Shown here in pieces: positions 7,717-17,013 of a stretch of 64,000 nucleotides of DNA (positions are counted from its first letter, which is position 1; each line of letters opens with the position of its first letter). The translations under genes and the position numbers were made by a program. The notes beneath the pieces were generated by a model. The model saw only the letters and a program-made list of their open reading frames with translations. It did no database searches and was not told where the DNA came from. The stretch covers positions 2,306,939 to 2,370,938 of the forward strand of contig NZ_CP157793.1 of NCBI RefSeq assembly GCF_040110915.1, in the 5' to 3' direction. This DNA is from Stappia sp. GTDB taxonomy: Bacteria; Pseudomonadota; Alphaproteobacteria; Rhizobiales; Stappiaceae.

Positions 7717-9117
7717 ATGAACCTGAGACCGGATCCGACGTTTCACGCAACGCCGCGGCTTGCCATGGAGGCCCCGCCGGAGACGCTGGCCTTCACCTTG
7801 ATGCTGAGCCCGGACGGATCGCAGCCCGACGGCCTCGCCGTCGTCGACGTGGATCGCACGTCAGACACCTACGGGCAGATCGTGCATCAGCTGATCATGC
7901 CCAATAAGGGCGACGAGTTTCACCATTTCGGCTGGAACGCCTGCTCCTCCGCGCTGTCTCCGCTCTCCGGCCACGCCTTTCTCGAGCGCCGCTACCTGAT
8001 CATTCCGGGCATCCGCTCCTCGCGCATCTATGTGATCGACGTGAAGGAGCCGCGCGCGGCGAAGATCCACAAGATCATCGAGCCCGAGGAGGTCTTCGCC
8101 AAGACCGGCTATTCGCGCCCGCACACCATCCATTGCGGTCCGGAAGGCATCTATGTCTCGACGCTGGGCGGCGGCGGCGCGGACGGCACCGACGGTCCAC
8201 CGGGCATCTTCATCATGGATTGCGAGACCTTCGAGATCCTCGGCCGTTACGAGATGGACCGGGGCCAGCAGGAAAAGCACTACGATTTCTGGTGGAACCT
8301 GCCGCGCGACTACATGGTCAGTTCCGAATGGGCCCTGCCGCCGCAATATGAGAACGGCGTCGTGCCGGACGATCTTCTGTCCAACAAATACGGTCACAAG
8401 ATCCATTTCTGGAACCTGCGCGCGCGGCGCAACGTCCAGACGATCGATCTCGGCGCAAACCACCAGATGGCGCTGGAAATCCGCCCGGCGCATGACCCGG
8501 CCAAGGACTACGGCTTCGTCGGCGTGGTGGTGGACACGACCAACCTGCAGGGCGCGATCTTCACCTGGTGGCGCAAGGACGACGGCAGCTTCGAGGCGAA
8601 GAAGACGATCACCATCGACCCGCAGCCGGCCGATGCGGACGATCTGCCCGACCTGCTCAAGGGCTTCGGCGCGGTGCCGCCGCTGGTGACCGACATCGAC
8701 CTCAGCCTCGACGACCGGTTTCTCTACGTGTCCTGCTGGGGCACGGGCGAGATGCACCAATACGACGTCTCCGACCCGATGAACCCGAAGCTCGCGGGCA
8801 AGGTCGAGATCGGCGGCATCGTCAAGAAGACCCCGCACCCCAACGGCAAGACCTTCGGCTACGGGCCGCAGATGGTGGAGATCAGCCGCGACGGCAAGCG
8901 AGTTTACTGGACCAATTCGCTCTATTCCACCTGGGACGATCAGTTCTATCCGGGCGAGCGCGGGGCCGCGATGGTCATGGCCCATGTCGGCGAGAACGGC
9001 GGACTGACACTGGCCGAGGACTTCTGGGTCGACTTCCCCGAAGGCTATCGCAGCCACCAGATCCGGCTGGAGGGCGGCGACTGCTCGACCGACAGCTTCT
9101 GCTACCCCTCCGTCTGA
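7717..9117 (+). CDS. Selenium-binding protein 56 / methanethiol oxidase family protein
   Basis: 466 residues, the usual length of the SBP56 (SELENBP1/MtoX) family. Recognisable blocks are FHHFGWNACSSAL with the conserved cysteine, YLIIPGIRSSRIYVID, SRPHTIHCGPEGIYVSTLG, PPGIFIMDCETFEILG, and a C-terminal SHQIRLEGGDCSTD. Characterised members oxidise methanethiol to formaldehyde, H2S and H2O2, and bacterial MtoX is a copper enzyme. The ATG at 7717 was chosen because GGGGAGGAG precedes it; an upstream in-frame start at 7609 has no family similarity. It sits between a heme membrane protein and a histidine-containing membrane protein. No Sec or Tat signal is visible on this chain, unlike some periplasmic MtoX proteins. 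Confidence 0.88.
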   Translation: MNLRPDPTFHATPRLAMEAPPETLAFTLMLSPDGSQPDGLAVVDVDRTSDTYGQIVHQLIMPNKGDEFHHFGWNACSSALSPLSGHAFLERRYLIIPGIRSSRIYVIDVKEPRAAKIHKIIEPEEVFAKTGYSRPHTIHCGPEGIYVSTLGGGGADGTDGPPGIFIMDCETFEILGRYEMDRGQQEKHYDFWWNLPRDYMVSSEWALPPQYENGVVPDDLLSNKYGHKIHFWNLRARRNVQTIDLGANHQMALEIRPAHDPAKDYGFVGVVVDTTNLQGAIFTWWRKDDGSFEAKKTITIDPQPADADDLPDLLKGFGAVPPLVTDIDLSLDDRFLYVSCWGTGEMHQYDVSDPMNPKLAGKVEIGGIVKKTPHPNGKTFGYGPQMVEISRDGKRVYWTNSLYSTWDDQFYPGERGAAMVMAHVGENGGLTLAEDFWVDFPEGYRSHQIRLEGGDCSTDSFCYPSV

Positions 9118-9155
9118 GGGCGCGGTCGGCGTCCGGTCCGGTGGAGGTATAGGGC

Positions 9156-9815
9156 GTGGAGGGCATCGCGCCGGCGACGGCCCTGTGGGGCGCCGTCGTC
9201 GTCTCCGGGGTCTATCACGGCGTCAACCCCGGCATGGGGTGGCCGCTGGCGGTGTCGGCCGCGCTGATGGAGCGCGCGCCGGGCAGTCTCCTGCGGGCGC
9301 TCGGCGCGCTCGCCGCCGGGCATCTGGCGGCCATGGCGGCGGTGCTCTTTCCCTTCACCGTTCTGCTCGTGCTGGCGGAGTGGCAGCGCGAGATCCAGAT
9401 CGCCGCAGCAGCGCTGGTCATCGGGCTCGGGGTGTATCTGCTGATCACCCGCCGCCATCCGCGCTTTCTGGCGCGCGTGCCGCCCTCGCGGCTGGCGCTG
9501 TGGTCGTTTCTCGCCGCCATGGCGCATGGCGCGGGGCTGATGCTGGTGCCGATCTACCTCGGCATCTGCCGGACGGTGGAAACCGACGCCGGCCATGCGG
9601 CGGCGGCCGCCCTGATGGCCGGCAATGCCGGCCTCGCCCTCGTGGTCGCCGTCGTCCATACGCTCGCGATGACGCTGTCGGGCGGGCTGATCGCGCTCGG
9701 GGTCTACCGCTGGCTCGGACTGCGGTTTCTCTCCAGGAGCTGGTTCAATCTGGATCTCGTCTGGGCACTCAGCCTGATCCTCGTCGGCGTCCTGTCGCTC
9801 GCCATCCCGCATTGA
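9156..9815 (+). CDS. Histidine-motif integral membrane protein of unknown function
   Basis: 219 residues and six or so transmembrane helices. Polar residues are concentrated in helix motifs SGVYHGVNPGMGW, AAGHLAAM, AAMAHGAGLMLVP and VVHTLAMTLSG. This arrangement is reminiscent of HupE/UreJ and NiCoT/RcnA-type metal transporters (HxxxPGHG, GH motifs), but I do not recognise the exact family. The start is GTG, 38 bases after the SBP56 gene and preceded by GGAGG, which argues for one transcript. A copper or other metal supply role for the SBP56 enzyme would fit, but that is speculation from position and motif shape. Confidence 0.65.
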   Translation: MEGIAPATALWGAVVVSGVYHGVNPGMGWPLAVSAALMERAPGSLLRALGALAAGHLAAMAAVLFPFTVLLVLAEWQREIQIAAAALVIGLGVYLLITRRHPRFLARVPPSRLALWSFLAAMAHGAGLMLVPIYLGICRTVETDAGHAAAAALMAGNAGLALVVAVVHTLAMTLSGGLIALGVYRWLGLRFLSRSWFNLDLVWALSLILVGVLSLAIPH

Positions 9816-9929
9816 CCGCGACACCGCAAGGCCCCGCCGCCCGCCCGACCGGGTGCCTGCCGGTGAGTTTCTGCTAGGGTCCGGGCTGAAGATGAAGCGG
9901 CCCCTGCGGCCCGTATCGGGAGATGCCGG

Positions 9930-10307
9930 ATGGAAAATCACACGGGAGGCTGCCTGTGCGGCGCCGTGCGGATCGTGGCGACGGGACGCCCGGACCGGGT
10001 CGGCCTGTGCCACTGTCTCGATTGCCGCAAGCACCACGGCGCCCTGTTTCACGCCTCCGCCGTCTACCCGCAAGACGCCGTGACGGTCACCGGCGAAACG
10101 CGGGCCTATGAGGGGCGCCATTTCTGCCCCCGCTGCGGATCCTCGGTGTTTTCGTGCAGCGGCGCGGAAATCGAGCTGCATCTGGGAACATTCGACGCGC
10201 CGGATCGCTTCACGCCGACCTATGAGCTGTGGACCATCCGCCGCGAGCGCTGGCTGCCGCCGTTTCCGCTTGCGCATCACTACGCGCGCGACCGCGACGA
10301 CACCTGA
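9930..10307 (+). CDS. GFA (CENP-V/Gfa) family zinc protein
   Basis: 125 residues. The zinc-binding cysteine pattern of the Gfa family is complete: GGCLCGAVR near residue 8, LCHCLDCRKHHGALF near 32, and FCPRCGSSVF near 66. The founding member was proposed to help glutathione react with formaldehyde, though many homologs have no tested activity. Formaldehyde is a product of methanethiol oxidase, so its place just downstream of the SBP56 run may be meaningful. The gap of 114 bases leaves co-transcription open. Cytoplasmic. Confidence 0.85.
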   Translation: MENHTGGCLCGAVRIVATGRPDRVGLCHCLDCRKHHGALFHASAVYPQDAVTVTGETRAYEGRHFCPRCGSSVFSCSGAEIELHLGTFDAPDRFTPTYELWTIRRERWLPPFPLAHHYARDRDDT

Positions 10308-10339
10308 CATTGCCGCGCGAACGCAGGACTTCGAAGGAG

Positions 10340-10636
10340 CTATCGCTGCATGCCCAGCACGAAGCGCAGCACCGCCGCGACCGCCTCGTAGAGCTCGAGG
10401 GGGATTTCCTCGTCGATCTCGACCCGCGCAAGAGCAACGGCAAGCGCCGCGTCTTCCTCGATGGGCACGCCGTGGGCGGCCGCCGCCTCCAGAATGCGCG
10501 CGGCCGCCTCGCCCCGCCCCCGGGCGGTCACCCTCGGCGCCCCGGCGTGATCGTAGCGCAGCGCCACGGCGAGCGGCTCCGCATCGGGGCGCATGCCGCT
10601 CCCCTTTCCGCCGCCCCCCGTTTCGCCCGCGCTCAT
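10340..10636 (-). CDS. Orphan FlhB C-terminal-domain protein (FlhX/EscU-like switch domain)
   Basis: 98 residues matching only the cytoplasmic C-terminal domain of the flagellar export switch FlhB: AVALRYDHAGAPRVTARG, VPIEEDAALAVALA and IPLELYEAVAAVL. The membrane domain is absent. The autocleavage motif NPTH that precedes AVALRYD in FlhB is replaced by DAEP, so it cannot self-cleave at that site. Such stand-alone copies (FlhX) can substitute for the cleaved fragment in some species. The ATG overlaps the stop of the upstream FliK-like gene by four bases (ATGA), so the two are translationally coupled. Confidence 0.82.
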   Translation of the reverse strand: MSAGETGGGGKGSGMRPDAEPLAVALRYDHAGAPRVTARGRGEAAARILEAAAAHGVPIEEDAALAVALARVEIDEEIPLELYEAVAAVLRFVLGMQR

Positions 10637-11838
10637 GAGCGTCGATCCACGTAGCGGCCGGAGGCTAGCGGCGGGTCGCTCGGCCGCCCGGCCAGAACCT
10701 TGAGATCGACCACCTCGAGCCCCTGGGCCGCAAGCGTCGCCCGCAGGTCGGCCAGCCGCGCCGCGAAGGCATCGCGCGTCTCCGTCCGCTCCGCCCACAG
10801 CGTGGCAAACACCCGCGCGCCGTCCAGCCCGACCACCGCCTCGACCGGACCCGTCTCGTCGAGATCGAGGCCGAAGCGCAGGCGCCAGGCGGGATGGGCC
10901 GGCTCTCCGTCGCGCGGCGGCGTTTCGTCCCGGCCGATCTGAAGGCTCAGGACGGCCGTTTCCGGCCCGACGCGGATCGGCAGATCGAGGGTCAGATCGA
11001 AGAGACCCGCCGTTTCCTGTCCGGTCAGCCCGGCGGAAACCAGCGCGGCAAGGCGGGCGCGCGCGGTCGCGCCCTTGGACTTCGCCAAGAGTTGCGCCGC
11101 GACGGCGCGCGCGTCGCCCTCGCCCAGGGCTTCCAGAAGGTCGGTGCTGATCGCCTCCGGCGCCTGCCCGCGCGGATGACGGTTGAGCCCGGGCGGCGGC
11201 GGCGGGGTCGCCTGCCGGGGCACGGCGTCGCGCCCCTCGGCGCGGGCCGCAAGGGCCCGGTCGAGATCGTCGAGCCGGTCGAGCAATCCGGGCTTTGCCC
11301 CGGGCGTGCCCTTGCCCGTACCCGCGAGCCGCCGCAAGGCCTCACGCAGCCGCGCGCCGTCGAGCCCGGCGTCGGCCGGCATCCGGAACCCGAGAACGGC
11401 GGCGATCGCGCTCATCAGGGCCGGGGGAAGCGACAGCGTCCGACCGGCCCCCGACGCCGCGGCGGCCGTGGCGGACAGGCCGGCGTAAAGCGGCGCGAAG
11501 CCATCCTGATCGGCGGCGAGCCCGGCCGTCAGCCCGGTCAGGCGGGCGAGTGCCGCCGCCTCGCGCGATGGGGCGACCGGGGTCTCCGGATCGGCGCGCA
11601 GGTGATAGCGCGGCCCCGCCGCCCCCCGCTCGATCTGCAAGGAAACGCGGGCGCCGACGGGGAACATCTCCTGCCCCGCGACATCCATCTGGAAGCCGCC
11701 GGAGATCAGCCGCATCACGCCGTCGCCCAGATGCCGGGCCACGCGCATGGCAATGACGTCGCCGACCGAGAGGGGCGGCAACCGGGTGGTCGGCGTCACC
11801 GCGACGACGCCGGCGGGTGTCGAGACACGCGACACCAT
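10633..11838 (-). CDS. FliK-like flagellar hook-length control family protein
   Basis: 401 residues. The N-terminal part has a small beta-rich domain (VGDVIAMRV, GARVSLQIERG), followed by a long Ala/Gly/Pro-rich middle. The C-terminal ~100 residues (LSLQIGRDE, WRLRFGLDLDETGPVEAVVGL, LRATLAAQGLEVVDLKVLAG) resemble the Flg_hook domain that FliK uses to contact FlhB. The ATG at 11838 is preceded by AGGGAG; the longer start at 11916 has no site. Overlap with an FlhB-domain gene strengthens the assignment. No other flagellar gene is in the window. Confidence 0.75.
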   Translation of the reverse strand: MVSRVSTPAGVVAVTPTTRLPPLSVGDVIAMRVARHLGDGVMRLISGGFQMDVAGQEMFPVGARVSLQIERGAAGPRYHLRADPETPVAPSREAAALARLTGLTAGLAADQDGFAPLYAGLSATAAAASGAGRTLSLPPALMSAIAAVLGFRMPADAGLDGARLREALRRLAGTGKGTPGAKPGLLDRLDDLDRALAARAEGRDAVPRQATPPPPPGLNRHPRGQAPEAISTDLLEALGEGDARAVAAQLLAKSKGATARARLAALVSAGLTGQETAGLFDLTLDLPIRVGPETAVLSLQIGRDETPPRDGEPAHPAWRLRFGLDLDETGPVEAVVGLDGARVFATLWAERTETRDAFAARLADLRATLAAQGLEVVDLKVLAGRPSDPPLASGRYVDRRS

Positions 11839-12134
11839 CGCGCTCTCCCTTTCCCTTGCTGGATCGGCATCCCTGTCAGGAGCGGGTCGCGCCGCAAGCA
11901 CACCGGGCCGAGGCATCGCGACATTGGGGTCGCCGTGACATTTGACGTCCCCGCGACATCGCGCTCCGACGGTTCGGCCGATCTTGCCCCTTGACAGGAG
12001 ATTACACGATTCGCGCGCACCGCCGGTCTTTCGCGCGGAAATTGATCTGGCTCAAATCGTTTCATTTGTAACTGGTTCAGGATGCCCCTCGACAGTCGGC
12101 CGCAGCGGCCGGGGCGAGCACGAGGGAGACAGCC
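11839..12134. other. Divergent control region
   Basis: About 296 bases between the FliK-like gene and the DUF6455 gene. The half nearest the DUF6455 gene holds an FNR/FixK box, listed separately, in an AT-richer stretch (about 12035-12080). No other motif was recognised. Confidence 0.5.
12042..12055 (+). promoter_or_regulatory. FNR/FixK-type anaerobox
   Basis: TTGATCTGGCTCAA fits TTGAT-N4-ATCAA with one mismatch, the form typical of alphaproteobacterial FnrL/FixK sites. Its centre is about 86 bases before the DUF6455 start codon. That would fit a class II site at -41.5 with a -10 near 12078-12083 (CAGGAT). It predicts induction of the downstream gene under low oxygen. Confidence 0.65.
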
Positions 12135-12395
12135 ATGGGCATGATGAAGCGGTTCGACGAGCGCGCGGACCTGATGGGCCGGATGATGCGCACGGTGGGC
12201 GCGGCGGACGGCATGCCGGCGGATGTCACGCTCGGCAACACGCTGCGCTCCGCCGCCCAGCGCTGCCTCGGCTGCGAGAAGCCCGAGGCCTGCTCCCATT
12301 GGCTGGACGATCATCAGGACGGTGCGGCGCGGGCGCCGGACTATTGCCCGAATGCCGACCTCTTCGCCGAATGGAGCGCCCGCGCGCAGGGCTGA
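12135..12395 (+). CDS. DUF6455 family small cysteine-containing protein
   Basis: 86 residues ending in the family block LRSAAQRCLGCEKPEACSHWL followed by APDYCPNADLFAEW. Four cysteines (a CxxC, then C, then C) suggest metal or redox binding, which is an inference. The N-terminus is short and charged (MGMMKRFDERADLMGRMM). Family function is unknown. An FNR/FixK box about 80 bases upstream suggests expression at low oxygen. ATG preceded by GAGGGAGAC. Confidence 0.78.
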   Translation: MGMMKRFDERADLMGRMMRTVGAADGMPADVTLGNTLRSAAQRCLGCEKPEACSHWLDDHQDGAARAPDYCPNADLFAEWSARAQG

Positions 12396-12428
12396 GACCC
12401 GCGCGTGTGCCACACCAAACGCTTTTCG

Positions 12429-12451
12429 GACGCCGGCCCCGCGCCGGCGTC
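12429..12451. terminator. Hairpin between convergent genes
   Basis: GACGCCGGC (12429-12437) pairs with GCCGGCGTC (12443-12451) around a five-base loop. It lies between the convergent DUF6455 and SMR genes. There is no clear T-run on either side, so efficiency is uncertain; it may act for both strands. Confidence 0.55.
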
Positions 12452-12498
12452 TTGCGTTGATGCCCCTCAGGTGCCCGCAGCAAAGGACCAACCGGCGG

Positions 12499-12843
12499 TC
12501 AGTGCGTGACGCTCTTGGAAAAGACGTTCACGACGATGACCCCGGCCACGATCAGCGACAGGCCGATCCAGGCCGCAAGATCCAGCGACTGGCGGAACAC
12601 GACCACGCCGATCGCCGAGATCAGCACGATCCCCAGGCCGGCCCACAGCGCATAGGCGATCCCCACGGGCAGGGTCTTCAGCGCCAGCCCCAGGAAGTAG
12701 AACGCCGCCACATAGCAGACGACGACGCCGATCGACGGCCACAGGCGGGTGAACTGCTGCGATTGCTGCAGGAACGAGGTGCCCACCACCTCGAAGACGA
12801 TGGCCACGGCCAGCACGGCATAGGCGCCAAACGGAACACTCAC
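12499..12843 (-). CDS. SMR-family multidrug efflux transporter (EmrE/QacE-like)
   Basis: 114 residues and four transmembrane helices, the standard SMR size. The essential membrane glutamate is in VAIVFEVVGTSFLQ (Glu18), equivalent to EmrE Glu14. FTRLWPSIGVVVCY and VGIAYALWAGLGIVLIS are almost EmrE-like. SMR dimers exchange protons for quaternary ammonium or guanidinium cations. GTG start. The GTGA overlaps the stop of the upstream TetR gene, so regulator and pump are one transcript, the classic arrangement for drug-responsive autoregulation. Confidence 0.92.
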   Translation of the reverse strand: MSVPFGAYAVLAVAIVFEVVGTSFLQQSQQFTRLWPSIGVVVCYVAAFYFLGLALKTLPVGIAYALWAGLGIVLISAIGVVVFRQSLDLAAWIGLSLIVAGVIVVNVFSKSVTH

Positions 12844-13622
12844 GCACGCGTCTCCTTGTCGTCGTCATCTTTGGCGCGCGTGAGCGCGCGCAGGGCGGCC
12901 ACCACGGCGGCGCGCTCCGCCGCGCCGCCCTCCTCATGCAGGAGATCGGCGAGCCACAGACCGTCCGCCGCATGGCGCACGGCGGCCAGACGCGGGTCGT
13001 CGTCGGTGGCGCCATGGCGGACGTGGCGCGCGCGCACCCAGTCCGACCAGTCGGCGCGCAGGGCCGGGTCGCTGAGCAGCGCGATGGACAGCGCCGCCCA
13101 GACGTCGCGGGTGCGCGCATCCGCCTCCACCACCGAATCGAGATAGGCCCGGGTGAACCGGCCGTGCGCCGCGCCGTCACGTGCGAGCGCGGCGTCGATC
13201 ACCGCGTCGAGACGGGCCAGACAATCCGCGAAAAGCGCCCGCACGAGCGCCTGTTTCGACGGAAAATGATGCAGCAGACCGCCCTTGGTCACGCCGGCCG
13301 CGGCCGCCACGGCCGCCAGCGTCAGATCCGACAGCCCGCGCGTGACGATCAGCGCCTCGGCCCCCTCGATCAGGCGGCGGCGGACCACGTCCGGCTGCTT
13401 CCTCGGCCCGGACTTCGACCCGGACTTCGACCCAGACTTGGGCGCAGAGTCAGGCGCGGGCTTGGGCGCAGCGGCGCGCCCCGCCCTGCCCTGGCCGGTC
13501 TTCACCGGAGCGGTCCTGATCGGAGCGGTCCTGGCCTGGCCGCTCTTCACCTTGCCGCTCTTGGCCCTGTCGCTCTTGGCCCCGTCGGTTTCGGCCCCGC
13601 CGGTTTCGTTCAGTGTCTCCAT
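12840..13622 (-). CDS. TetR/AcrR-family repressor with a long basic N-terminal tail
   Basis: 260 residues. A TetR helix-turn-helix lies at about residues 77-130 (RRRLIEGAEALIVTRG, AAVAAAAGVTKGGLLHHF, SKQALVRALF), followed by a helical ligand domain. Before it are ~75 low-complexity residues rich in Lys, Ser, Gly, Ala and Pro, including SGSK repeats; most TetR proteins have under 20. The ATG at 13622 is chosen because a palindromic operator lies directly upstream and inside the alternative longer frame starting at 13655. The gene overlaps the SMR pump gene, which it very likely represses. Ligand unknown. Confidence 0.85.
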   Translation of the reverse strand: METLNETGGAETDGAKSDRAKSGKVKSGQARTAPIRTAPVKTGQGRAGRAAAPKPAPDSAPKSGSKSGSKSGPRKQPDVVRRRLIEGAEALIVTRGLSDLTLAAVAAAAGVTKGGLLHHFPSKQALVRALFADCLARLDAVIDAALARDGAAHGRFTRAYLDSVVEADARTRDVWAALSIALLSDPALRADWSDWVRARHVRHGATDDDPRLAAVRHAADGLWLADLLHEEGGAAERAAVVAALRALTRAKDDDDKETRA

Positions 13623-13631
13623 GTCGCCAGG

Positions 13632-13649
13632 ATACCGACCGGCCGGTAT
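13632..13649. promoter_or_regulatory. Candidate TetR operator
   Basis: ATACCGACCGGCCGGTAT is an 18-base near-perfect palindrome (one mismatched pair) ten bases upstream of the TetR ATG. The ACCGxCCGG core is of the kind bound by TetR-family repressors. It probably mediates autoregulation of the tetR-SMR operon. Confidence 0.6.
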
Positions 13650-13848
13650 GTTCACAACCGCGATTGCACCGCCGGCAAGCCGAAAAACCAGGCCGGGCCT
13701 GTCGGCCGCTGCTGCACGGCTTTCGTGTGCCCCGCCCCCGCTCCGGGAACCGGGCTCACGCGCGGGTCTTCCGCCATTTGCCGCCGTGTCCCGGCGGGGA
13801 TGGTCGAGGCGGCAGGATTGGGGGACGGATGCCGGGCGGGAAGCCCGA

Positions 13849-14151
13849 TCAGCGCGCGCCGCGCATCCGTTTGCGCGCGCCGTGCACGAGGCCGGCGATC
13901 AGCACCGCACCGACGAACCGGAACGGCAGAACGGCGAGCGGGCCGCCCTCATAGCCGCCGACCGGCGCGATGCCGCCCATGTTGAGCGAGGCATCGAGCA
14001 GCACGCTGAGCGCGGCGGCCGCGAAGCCGGCGATGATCAGCTTCTTGCGGCTGTCGGCATACCAGCCGAGCACCGCGCCGATCAGCAGCGCGAAGGGGTT
14101 CACGAGGCCGGCGAGGCCGAACAGGACGGAAAGCGAGTCTTCAGGCGTCAT
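13849..14151 (-). CDS. Small integral membrane protein of unknown function
   Basis: 100 residues with three hydrophobic segments (LSVLFGLAGLVNPFALLIGAV, LIIAGFAAAALSVLLDA, LPFRFVGAVLIAGLVHG) separated by short basic and glycine-rich loops, ending in a basic tail KRMRGAR. I do not recognise a family. It stands alone, and the direction agrees with the tetR-SMR pair 230 bases downstream. Coding is supported by clean helix periodicity and the absence of a better frame. Confidence 0.6.
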   Translation of the reverse strand: MTPEDSLSVLFGLAGLVNPFALLIGAVLGWYADSRKKLIIAGFAAAALSVLLDASLNMGGIAPVGGYEGGPLAVLPFRFVGAVLIAGLVHGARKRMRGAR

Positions 14152-14460
14152 GCCCCGGTTTTAGGGCCATGACGGAAAAAAGAAAACCGCAATCGCGCAA
14201 GCCCCGCGCGCGCTGTGCGGCATTCGCGCCACAGCGCGGGCCAAACGCCGCAGGCGGCCGCGCGGCGTCTTGCATCGAGACGCGCGAACACGCATCTCAT
14301 CCGGGCAATCGATGGAGACTTGATGCAGATCCGCAGCTCGCGCCGAGAGGCCCGCTGACGCCCGGGACACGCGCCCGGGCCTGAGAGACCGACCCGCACG
14401 CCTCATGCGTTTTCCGGCTGGGGCGACGGGGTCCGTGCATCCAGACTTCAAAGACATCCC
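14152..14460. other. Intergenic region between divergent genes
   Basis: About 309 bases. It contains a 9-base-pair hairpin (14209-14217 with 14230-14238) and a second GC hairpin near 14360-14385 (GCCCGGG arms). No convincing promoter or gene was found. The hairpins are not followed by T-runs. Confidence 0.4.
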
Positions 14461-14718
14461 ATGGACATATCGAAAGCCGAACAGCGGGTGCTGCACCTGC
14501 TGGCGCAAGGCGGTGTGGTGCGCGTCGAGAAGGACGCCACCGGCCGTATCGTCGAGACGCACTGCGTGACACGCGAGGGCTGGCATGCGCCCGCCCTCGA
14601 TCTCGCGCTCTTCCGCAAACTGAAACGGCGTCGCATGATCGCGTCGCAAGGCGGCGGCCCCTACCGCATCACGCGGCTTGGGCTGCTTCGCGTGCGCGCG
14701 CAACCCGACAACCGGTGA
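14461..14718 (+). CDS. UPF0386 / YjhX-family protein
   Basis: 85 residues, the family length. MDISKAEQRVLHLLAQGG, the motif TREGW, LFRKLKRRRMIASQGG and the C-terminal PYRITRLGLLRVRAQPDNR match YjhX throughout. In E. coli YjhX has been described as the toxin of a YjhX/YjhQ pair. Most alphaproteobacterial copies are single genes with a winged-helix-like look, so a regulatory role is equally possible. No acetyltransferase antitoxin is adjacent here. A strong terminator follows. Confidence 0.88.
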   Translation: MDISKAEQRVLHLLAQGGVVRVEKDATGRIVETHCVTREGWHAPALDLALFRKLKRRRMIASQGGGPYRITRLGLLRVRAQPDNR

Positions 14719-14737
14719 CGCAAGACAGGAAAGCAGT

Positions 14738-14763
14738 CGCCCGGTCGCAACCGCGACCGGGCG
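14738..14763 (+). terminator. Strong hairpin after the YjhX gene
   Basis: Eleven perfect base pairs (14738-14748 with 14753-14763) around an AACC loop, 20 bases after the YjhX stop. A T-rich run is weak (GTTCCGTCTT). It probably ends the YjhX transcript before the LysE gene. Confidence 0.65.
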
Positions 14764-14831
14764 GCCGTTCCGTCTTGCCAAACGCGCGCGGATGTGGATG
14801 GCTGTCGGGACAACCAGATCGGGAGCCCTCC

Positions 14832-15470
14832 ATGACCTTTGAAACCTGGCTCGCCTTCGCGGCGGCCTCCGCCGTGATGCTGGCCATCCCCGGCCCGACC
14901 ATCCTGCTGGTGGTCTCCTACGCCCTCGGACACGGGCGCAAGGTCGCGACCGCAACGGTCGCCGGCGTGGCGGCGGGAGACTTCACCGCCATGACCGCCT
15001 CCATGCTGGGGCTCGGCGCCTTGCTCGCGACCTCGGCCACCCTTTTCACCGCGCTGAAATGGATCGGCGGCGCCTATCTCGTCTATCTGGGGATCAAGCT
15101 GTGGCGCGCGCCGGCCGCGCCGATGGTAACGCCGACGGACACCGCGCAGCCGACCCGAGATCCCGCGGGCCGCATCTTCCTGCATACCTTCGCGGTCACC
15201 GCGCTCAACCCCAAGAGCATCGTCTTCTTCGTGGCGTTCCTGCCGCAGTTCATCGATCCGGCCCGCCCGCTCCTCAGCCAGATGGTGATCCTGGAGCTGA
15301 CCTTCCTGACGCTCGCCACGGCAAACGCCGCCGCCTACGGGCTGCTGGCCTCCGCCGCGCGCGGCACGATCCAGAAGCCCGCCGTGCAGCGTCTGGTCAA
15401 CCGCACCGGGGGATCGCTGATGATCGGCGCGGGCCTGCTGGCCGCGACCTGGAAACGCGCGCCCGCGTGA
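14832..15470 (+). CDS. LysE/RhtB-family amino-acid exporter
   Basis: 212 residues and six transmembrane segments. The RhtB/LysE motif IPGPTILLVVSYALGHGRK lies at residues ~20-38, and the second signature ALNPKSIVFFVAFLPQF at ~125. Family members export homoserine, threonine, lysine and similar compounds; the substrate is not predictable. The ATG at 14832 was chosen over the in-frame start at 14715, which would add a non-hydrophobic tail read from the terminator. Confidence 0.88.
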   Translation: MTFETWLAFAAASAVMLAIPGPTILLVVSYALGHGRKVATATVAGVAAGDFTAMTASMLGLGALLATSATLFTALKWIGGAYLVYLGIKLWRAPAAPMVTPTDTAQPTRDPAGRIFLHTFAVTALNPKSIVFFVAFLPQFIDPARPLLSQMVILELTFLTLATANAAAYGLLASAARGTIQKPAVQRLVNRTGGSLMIGAGLLAATWKRAPA

Positions 15471-15478
15471 CAGCGGGA

Positions 15479-15509
15479 GGCGGGCGACGGCAAACGCCGC
15501 CGGCCCGCC
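15479..15509. terminator. Hairpin between convergent LysE and gatA genes
   Basis: GGCGGGC (15479-15485) pairs with GCCCGCC (15503-15509), with a smaller GGC/GCC pairing inside. It occupies most of the 46-base gap between convergent stops, so it may serve both. No T-run. Confidence 0.4.
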
Positions 15510-15516
15510 CCGCCGC

Positions 15517-16989
<1,473 letters not shown>

Positions 16990-17013
16990 GACGTGTCTCG
17001 CTGGCTTGTCGCG

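Noticed and set aside
14461..14718. YjhX as half of a toxin-antitoxin locus
   Set aside because: No YjhQ-like acetyltransferase or other small partner is adjacent; the flanking genes are a membrane protein and a LysE exporter.
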